Source of the DNA: Cunninghamia lanceolata
Taxonomy: Eukaryota > Streptophyta > Pinopsida > Cupressales > Cupressaceae
Direction of reading: 5' to 3'
Assembly (NCBI GenBank): GCA_027924645.1
Contig: BSBN01001225.1
Coordinates: forward strand, 10,620,001 to 10,684,000
DNA length: 64,000 bases
Shown: one piece after another, positions 57,605-64,000 of the stretch
Numbering within the stretch: the stretch's first letter is position 1
How the letters are laid out: each line of letters begins with the position of its first letter
The notes under the pieces: generated by a model
The model's database searches: none
The model's input: only the letters and a program-made list of their open reading frames with translations
Told to the model about the DNA's origin: nothing
Program-made: the position numbers and the translations under genes

Positions 57605-58040
57605 TTGGTTACAGACTTTCTAGATGAATCAATCTTTATAGTAGAAGTTTCAAAAATGTGGATGTTATACTTCGACGGTTCTTGCACGAATCATAGTTCA
57701 GGGGCTAGAGTCCTTTTTATCACACCACAGGGAGATGTTATTCCTAAATCATTTAGGATAAGCTTCTCTTATATGAACAATATAGTTGAGTATGAGGCAC
57801 TACTTACTGGATTTTGCATGGCCATCAACTGGAAAATCAAGAATTTGCCAGTCTTCAGTGATCGACAACTAGTAAACAAGCAGGTCAATGATGAATATGA
57901 CATGAAAGATGAAAATCTTATGCCCTAAAAGAGAATGGTAGATAGTTTTAAGATCTACTTTGATACTGTTATCTTTAACCAAATTCCTAGAATTCAGAAC
58001 AAAGCAACCAATGCAATGGCCACTATAGGATCTCTCTTGG
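57605..58040 (+). pseudogene. Element E archaeal-type RNase H
   Basis: Asp in LYFDGSCTNHSSG, Glu in VEYEALLTGF and the VFSDRQLVNKQV segment; later NKATNAMATIGSLLD, where the last acidic residue of A's copy is Asn. A TAA at 57926 breaks the frame. The position between RNase H and integrase matches element A. Confidence 0.82.
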
Positions 58041-59410
58041 ATATCCCAAATAATGCACCTCAATTTGAATTCTTGGTGGAACAACTATTGATCCCTACTT
58101 TTGACATTCCTGAATTGGAGCTAGTGTGTGAAATTGTTGGTCATGAGTCCCCCTGGTACAATGACATTTACAAATACCTGCATGACAAAGCTGTTACCTC
58201 TGACCTATAATCTAACCAATACAAATCCTTCATTCACCAAGCTGCTAAATATGACATCATCAGTGATACCCTTTACCACTGTGGCTTTGATAACGCCCTC
58301 CTAAGATGTCTTGATACTAAGGAAACACAAATAGACTTACACAAAGTACATGAGGGTATATGTGGACCTCACTCTAGTGGTCCTACTCTTGCCAAGAAGA
58401 TCATAAGAATTGGATACTACTAGCCCACGATGGAACAAGATGTGTATCACTTTGCTAACAAATGTCAACAATGTCAAATACATGGAGATCTTTTGCATGC
58501 ACCCACCTAGGACCTTCAACCACTCACATCTCCATGGCCCTTCTCTTATTGGGGACTCGACCTAGTGGGAAAAATCCATCCCACCTCTGCCAATGGTCAT
58601 AAATTCATCATCACTAAAATCGAGTACTTCACAAAATGGATTGAGGCCATTCCTATGACATATATCAATGGAAAATAAATGGCTAAGTTCATTCTCAATT
58701 ATATTATATGCCGGTATGGTGTTCCTCAGTCTATTGTCATTGACAATGGCCATTATTTCAAGAACCAAGATGTTTGTGAGCTCTAAGAAAGGTTCCATAT
58801 TGAACATCATTTCTCCACTCCATACTATCCCAAAGGCAATGGTCAAGTTGAGGCGTCGAATAATACCATCATTAAAATCCTCAAAAAGACTATTAATGAT
58901 GCTAGTTGTGACTAGCATATTCAACTCAACCATGCCTTGTGGGCTTACTAAACTAGTATCTGTACACCCATAGGAGCCACTCCATACTTCCTCTTCTACG
59001 GTTTTGAGTCCATCCTGCCCATTGAGGTTGAGTTACCCTCTTTGAGAGTATAGATGCAACAATTCACTGATGATGAAGAATATAGAGTATCTAGATTACA
59101 TGAGTTAGAGTTGCTGGATGAAAGAAGACAAAATTCACTGGTTCATTTACAAGCTTATCAGAATCATCTCCATCACAACTATAATAAGAAAGTCAAGGTT
59201 TGACAATTCAACATTGGAGATTTGGTTCTAAAAGAGAATCCTAAGAATCAATTGGATCGAGAGAAACCAAGTAAATTTGATCCAAACTGGTTGGGTCCCT
59301 ATGTCATCACTATTGCATATGGATCTGACGCATATCAACTTGCCACTCCTAAAGGTGAACTATTACCAGAGCTGATCAATAGCATGCACCTTTGTAGATA
59401 CTATACCTAA
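58041..59410 (+). pseudogene. int: Element E integrase
   Basis: Zinc site around HEGICGPHSSG and CQQCQIHGDL, core with Asp in YWGLDLVGKIH, Asp in VIDNGHYF and Glu in GNGQVEASNNT, and a C-terminal part FDPNWLGPYVITIAYGSDAY. It ends HLCRYYT, TAA at 59408-59410. Many stops (for example 58208 TAA, 58676 TAA, 58783 TAA, 58912 TAG, 59051 TAG). Confidence 0.85.
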
Positions 59411-60623
59411 AATTAAAAAAATTAAAAAAATCAAAAAATTAAAAAAATCAAAAAAAGAAAAAAAAGAAAAAAAAAAAGTAAAGAGAAATAACTCATCCAA
59501 TAGTGAAAACCACTTCGGTAGCGCTTTGAATAAGTAGCATGGTGAAAACCTGGCAAACATGCACCATGTGTAGTCATTCTTCGCTCCATCTTCTACCATC
59601 ATTCTAATCAAATCTTTCGCTTTACCCTTCATACCTCCATAATCCACATCATAATCCATAGCATAATCCACAACATAATCCACAATAAAACCTTGTTGTC
59701 CATCTCATGGCCTAAGAAATAGTCGACAATAAGCATCCTTCACTTTCTATGTCCATCCCTAACCAACGTTACCTTCGTTCCACCCCTTCCTAATAACCTC
59801 GTCCTATACCTGACTGGGTGCATTTCCTCGATTTGAGTCTTCATAAGGGATCTTAAGACTTGGTATTGGAGGATACCTATCAAAACATTTCAAAAATCCA
59901 AAAAAATCAAAACATGTTAAAAATCCAAAAAATCAAAACATGTCAAAAATCCAAAAAAATCAAAACATGTCAAAAGCCCCCCCCCCCCAAAAAAAAAAGA
60001 AAATATTCCCAAAACACAAAAAACTCAAATAGCCAACTAAAAAAACAAAGCAATAAATAGTGTTAGTCCACCTTGTTGAACTACATTGCCTCTATGACTT
60101 CATGTAGGCAAGGCCATCTTCGATGAGCCCCCGAGGCATAAATCCCCTAGGTCCTAGGTCACACACAGAATCTACACGGTCGAACTACATTCTCTCTACA
60201 CTTTACGTAGGCAAGGCAATCTTCTATTGAGCCCCCGAGACATTAGGTCAACCTCTTAGGGCCCACTGAGTCTACCTTCTCATAATTAGCCATCCCTTGC
60301 TACGATCGACACTTTGATCAAACATAAACAACTTGCCTTCCACAAGAGAATTAAGCCTAAAAAATCTTGGAACAATAGACAAACTATCCAATCAGTTACT
60401 CAATCATAACAGATAAAATGCCTTGTCACAACCTTTCATCACCATCGCTTACCCTTATCAACTATCACTTGTCTTATACAGAATGGGGCATTATCAAAAC
60501 TAGGCTCTATGTCTTATATGACATATTCCATTTTTTGAAACTAGACACTATCACTTCATACACAATCAATCAATCATACCAATTGTCTTATACATATTGT
60601 TGCACTCTCGAAACTAGACCAGG
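59411..60623. other. Noncoding 3' region of element E
   Basis: No gene. It contains an A-rich tract with AAAAAATC units (59411-59480), the motif GTGAAAACCTGGCAAAC (59540-59560), a short minisatellite with AAAACATGTCAAAAATCC units ending in a C run (59880-60000), and two direct repeats: about 104 bases (GAACTACATT at 60078 and 60182) and about 118 bases (TTGTCTTATACA near 60471 and 60588). Confidence 0.65.
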
Positions 60624-61480
60624 TGGTGCAGTCATGGCTAGGAGGGTCCACAAAGAAAACAGTCCAGACCGTGTAGCAAGAGTAAACACAACAGAAACAA
60701 CTCAAAGATATAATGCAAATACAGATTTATTCATTCAATATACAAAGATTTAGAATAGAAACATATTGGAAACATGCGTGCTTACAATTAGGGCTCGCAG
60801 GCCTGATTCCTTAGTTACAAACTATGCACAAGATATAGCTTTGAAGCACCTTCTCAAGAATTCAAACTATCTAACTATCTCTATGTGATTGAATCGAATT
60901 GAATCCTTTCCTAAGAAATAATTACATGATTATATATCATCTCTGGGACACAAGATTCCTCTACATCAGCCAAGGATGGCTAAAAAATCCAATGAAAGAG
61001 GTGTAACGTGTGTACACGTATAGGTCAGACCTAATCATATAGAAATCCTCTACAAATAAATGGAATAGCATGCAGATCTCAAGGAAGGTTGGTCATGATC
61101 TAAAAAACATTGAATGATGTGTCATTTAGCCCCACAAGTCATGAAAGTGCTCTACAAGTCTTCTCCTTTAGCTAATTGTCTGAGAGTGTCAGGGTGCTCT
61201 GCTCTAAGAAAATAATCAATCTTCTGATAACGATATCTTTCCAATACGCAATCCAAATGATCTAAATTTTGGATATGATGTGCATGAATGTGTCTAGCTG
61301 CTAAACCCATCTCTACAAGGTCTAAAATGAAACTGCGGTAGAATATGGACCAAAATAAAGAAATTGCTACTGACTGAACTGACTGGAATAAATTGGAAAA
61401 TGAAAGAGAACAAACTAAAATGTAAATGTTTTTTTTGGTTGATGCAAGATTACTCTTGAACTACGGATGCTCCTACATCA
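60624..61480 (-). repeat. 3' LTR of element D (approximate)
   Basis: The right end is set by ...GCTCCTACATCA, giving a TGATGTAGGAGC start in element orientation just after pol. The left end, TGGTGCAGTC at 60624, is a guess by analogy with C (TGATGCAG); the bases before it are CCAGG. The partner LTR is not in the window. Confidence 0.55.
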
Positions 61481-61499
61481 GATATCCAAGGTTGTTGAA

Positions 61500-61670
61500 A
61501 AAGTGAGTCCCTCACTTTGTTGGGGCTAGAGGAAAACCAAGATGGTTCACATCAGCCTGAGAAATCCTAGATGAGTCTTCTTTCGGTCTACCTTTCCACT
61601 TCACAAGATATTCTTTATATTGTCTTCCTCTAGTGCTGCATCCAATTCTGTTGTCCAAGATGTCTTCAAT
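61500..61670 (-). pseudogene. Element D chromodomain and pol C-terminus
   Basis: After a TAG at 61671 (fitting CAG), the frame reads IEDILDNRIGCSTRGRQYKE, YLVKWKGRPKEDSSRI and ISQADVNHLGFPLAPTK, then TGA. This is a typical chromovirus chromodomain with the YLVKWKG core. Unlike C, the frame stops before the LTR. Confidence 0.87.
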
Positions 61671-62900
61671 CTATTTTGGTGCTTGTTGTGGTAGCTGCTT
61701 CTTTAAATCTTCTTCCATGTTTTCACTGAACTCTGCTTCATGATACTGATATAGGTCTATAATATTGAAAATAGGTGATATACCCAATGTATCTGGTAAC
61801 TTCACTTCATATGCATTTCCTGAATCAAACTTTCTAAGTATCCTACCTGGTCCAAAATTCTTCATCTTCAACTTATTATATGTCCTAATTAGAAATCTCT
61901 CTTTTCTCAGATATACCATCACTTCATCTCCCATTGAAAATTCTTTGTGTCTCCTCTTCTCATCTGCTTTCTCCTTATACTTACTATTCATCTCCTCCAA
62001 ATGCTTCTTCACTTGATTATGCACTATCTCCATGTGTCTTGTAAATTCTTCTGCTTTTACACTCCTCTTATCTTCCATACTAATGTCTCTCAACTCTCCT
62101 ACTCCTCTAGGGTTAGTTCCTATCACAATCTCAAATGCTATTCTTTTGGTACTCGTATTCACTAAATTATTATATGCATACTCTACTTGTGATAGAATCA
62201 AATCCCAATTTCCTGCCTTCTCTCCAACCAAACATCTCAACAAGTTTCCCAAACTCCTATTCACCACCCCTGTCTATCCATTAGTCTGCGGATGAAATGT
62301 TGAACTAAACTTCAAGTCTGTCTTCATCTTCTTCCAAAGTGTCTTCCAATAGTATCCAAGAAATCTTGTATCACTATATGAAATTATGCTCTTAGGTAAT
62401 CCATGCAACCTCACAATCTCCTTGAAAAATAGGTCAACCACATGATCTGCATCAATTGTCTTCTAACAAGGTATGAAATGTGCCAACTTTGAAAATATGT
62501 TCACCACTACAAATATATAATCATGTCCTCTCTATGTCTTCAGTAGTCCCACTATGAAATCCATGCTTATTTCTTCCCAAGGTCTCTCTGGTATTGTCAA
62601 AGATTTGTACAATCTAGTATTCTGACTACTTCCTTTTGCAAATTGACATATCCTACAAATTTGCACAAATTTCCTTACATCCTTATGTATCTGAGGCCAA
62701 AAGTAATTTTCACTTACCAAAGCCACTGTCTTATCAATGCCAAAATGTCCTGCCAATACACCACTATGATTTTCCTTTATCAAATTATCTCTCATTAAAC
62801 TCCTAGGTATGCATAACTGATTTCCTTTGAACAACATATCTTCCTGAATGAAATAATCCAACCACTTACTCCTATCTATCACAACAGGTTCCTTACATGC
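61671..62900 (-). pseudogene. int: Element D integrase
   Basis: Zinc site with HSGVLAGHFGIDKT and CRICQFAKGSS, the core with Asp in EISMDFIVGLLKT and Asp in [11 protein letters not shown]. The expected catalytic Glu position reads GVVNRSLGN where relatives have EVVNRS (GAG to GGG at 62268-62270). HPQTNG just before it is followed by TAG. Stops at 62532 and others fit CAG to TAG. Confidence 0.86.
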
Positions 62901-64000
62901 TTTCCAAGATTTTGCAAAATCAAGATCTTCCTCATACATGTTCTTCAATTCTTGAAATCCTAACACTTCAAATCTCATCTTTGTCAGCAAGTTCCTTCTC
63001 CTACTTAATGCATCTACAACTTTGTTTGATTTTCCACTCTTATGCTTGAATACAATAGTGTAACTCTGCATGAGCTCTACCCATCTCATATGTCTTTGAT
63101 TCAACTTTCCTTGACTGTTCAAATACTGCAAAGCTTGATGATCTGTATACAACACAAATTTCTTAGGCAACAAATAATGTCTCCACTTCTTCAAGGCTAG
63201 AATTATAGCATAAAACTCCTGATCATAAACTGAATATCTTCTCCTTGTATCATTCAACTTTTCACTGAAATATGCTATAGGTCTACCTTCTTGACTTAAC
63301 ACTGCTCCTATTACATTTCCACTTGCATCACAATGTACTTGAAATACCTTATTGAAATCTGGTAATGCCAACATAGGTTGCTCTGTCACTTTCTTCTTCA
63401 ATGATTCAAAACTTCTATCTTCTCCTGATGTCTACTTAAAGTCTTTTCTATCACCTCTCATTGTCTCTATCATGGGGTTACATACTGAAGTGAAATTTTT
63501 TATGAACTTCCAGTAGAAACTAGCCAATCCATGAAATGATCTGACTTCTCCAATGCTCCCAGGTGTAAGCCATTCAACTATTGCTCTAACTTTCCCAGGG
63601 TCCATCTTTAATCCTTCCACAGAAATCACAAATCCCAAGTGTACCAATTCTTCCTTCATGAAACTACATTTCTTGATGTTTATCAACAATTTCTCTTCTC
63701 TCAACCTCTGAAATACTTGTCTCAGGTGTCACAAATGTTCTTCTTTTGTCTTACTAAAAATTAGAATATCATCCAAATATAAAATAACAAACTTACCCAA
63801 GAGTTTATTCAAGGCTTCATTCATCAACCTCATGAAAGTACTTGGTGCATTTGTTGGTCCAAAAGGCATCACTAACCAGTCATACAATCCTTTATTGGTC
63901 TTAAAAGGAATCTTCCATTCATCTCCTTCTCTACTTCTTATCTGATGGTAGCCACTCTTCAAGTCTATCTTTGTAAAATATTTTTCTGCACTCAAACAAT
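62901..64000 (-). pseudogene. Element D reverse transcriptase (partial) and RNase H
   Basis: RT from the right edge: [40 protein letters not shown] and [15 protein letters not shown], then a TGA at 63729 (CGA to TGA), LINIKKCSFMKEELVHLGFV, and a TAG at 63432 in place of Trp. RNase H keeps its acidic residues: VHCDASGNVIGAVLSQEG, YDQEFYAIILALKKWRHYL, LYTDHQALQYL and VVDALSRR. The left part of RT is missing only because the window ends. Confidence 0.9.

Larger units (their letters stand above)
55977..60623 (+). mobile_element. Element E, right part
   Basis: Continuation of the Tat-like element E after the GTGCC duplication: RT, RNase H, aRNH and integrase on the plus strand, then a noncoding region with A-rich tracts and short repeats. 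It ends where the LTR of element D appears to start. E's own 3' LTR is not identified. Confidence 0.83.
60624..64000 (-). mobile_element. Element D: chromovirus, right end outside window
   Basis: A minus-strand Ty3/gypsy element with 3' LTR (about 60624-61480), chromodomain, integrase, RNase H and RT; gag, protease and the 5' LTR are beyond the right edge. Its pol is one uninterrupted frame apart from nonsense changes. It resembles C in motif content and in its LTR start (TGATGTAGGAGCATCC against C's TGGTGCAGGAGCACCC). Confidence 0.88.

Noticed and set aside
59411..59480. Poly(A) tail of a LINE, SINE or processed pseudogene
   Set aside because: It directly follows the integrase stop of E and has a counterpart after A's integrase, so it belongs to the LTR element. 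No target duplication of its own was seen.

Overview
This is nuclear DNA from a land plant, almost certainly a seed plant with a large, repeat-rich genome. A gymnosperm is a guess I cannot prove from the sequence. In 64 kb I find no ordinary cellular gene, no rRNA or tRNA gene and no CRISPR array. Almost everything is LTR retrotransposon, stacked by nested insertion. All protein-coding segments are broken by stop codons or frameshifts, so none is likely to be autonomous today.

Layout. Element A (about 1-16916, minus strand) is a Tat-like Ty3/gypsy element with gag, protease plus a G-patch-like tail, RT, a decayed RNase H, an archaeal-type RNase H (aRNH) and integrase. Its 5' LTR is 15751-16916 and its far LTR lies beyond the left edge. 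Between its integrase and the left edge is a gene on the plus strand, convergent with pol, encoding a plant mobile domain (PMD) protein with its own TATA box and leader. A sits inside copia element F (16917-20194, minus strand), of which gag, integrase and one LTR are visible. 20195-22411 has no recognisable gene. Element E (plus strand, same family type as A) has gag and protease at 22412-26492 and RT to integrase at 55977-59410. It was split by element B.

Element B (26493-55976, minus strand) is the most unusual part. Its two LTRs are each about 7 kb and bounded by a GTGCC target duplication. Each LTR carries a sense-strand reading frame of about 1,360 codons for an unrecognised protein. 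The internal region (33637-41332) encodes gag, a DSGA protease, a Cys/His cluster joined to an aRNH placed before the RT, then RT, a decayed RNase H and integrase. Element C (42537-50206, minus strand), a chromovirus with 1.47 kb LTRs and a CTTCC target duplication, is inserted in B's right LTR, near the end of the LTR reading frame. Element D (about 60624-64000, minus strand), another chromovirus, lies downstream of E and runs off the right edge.

History read from the nesting: E came before B, and B before C; F came before A; D entered the E region separately. Most stop codons in A, B, C, D and F can be explained by C-to-T changes on one strand or the other (CAG to TAG, CAA to TAA, CGA to TGA, TGG to TAG or TGA), as expected for long-silenced, cytosine-methylated transposons. 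The features most worth following up are B's LTR-encoded protein, B's domain order, the antisense PMD gene of A, and the degenerate ~22-base repeat shared by the leaders of A's genome and of its PMD gene.
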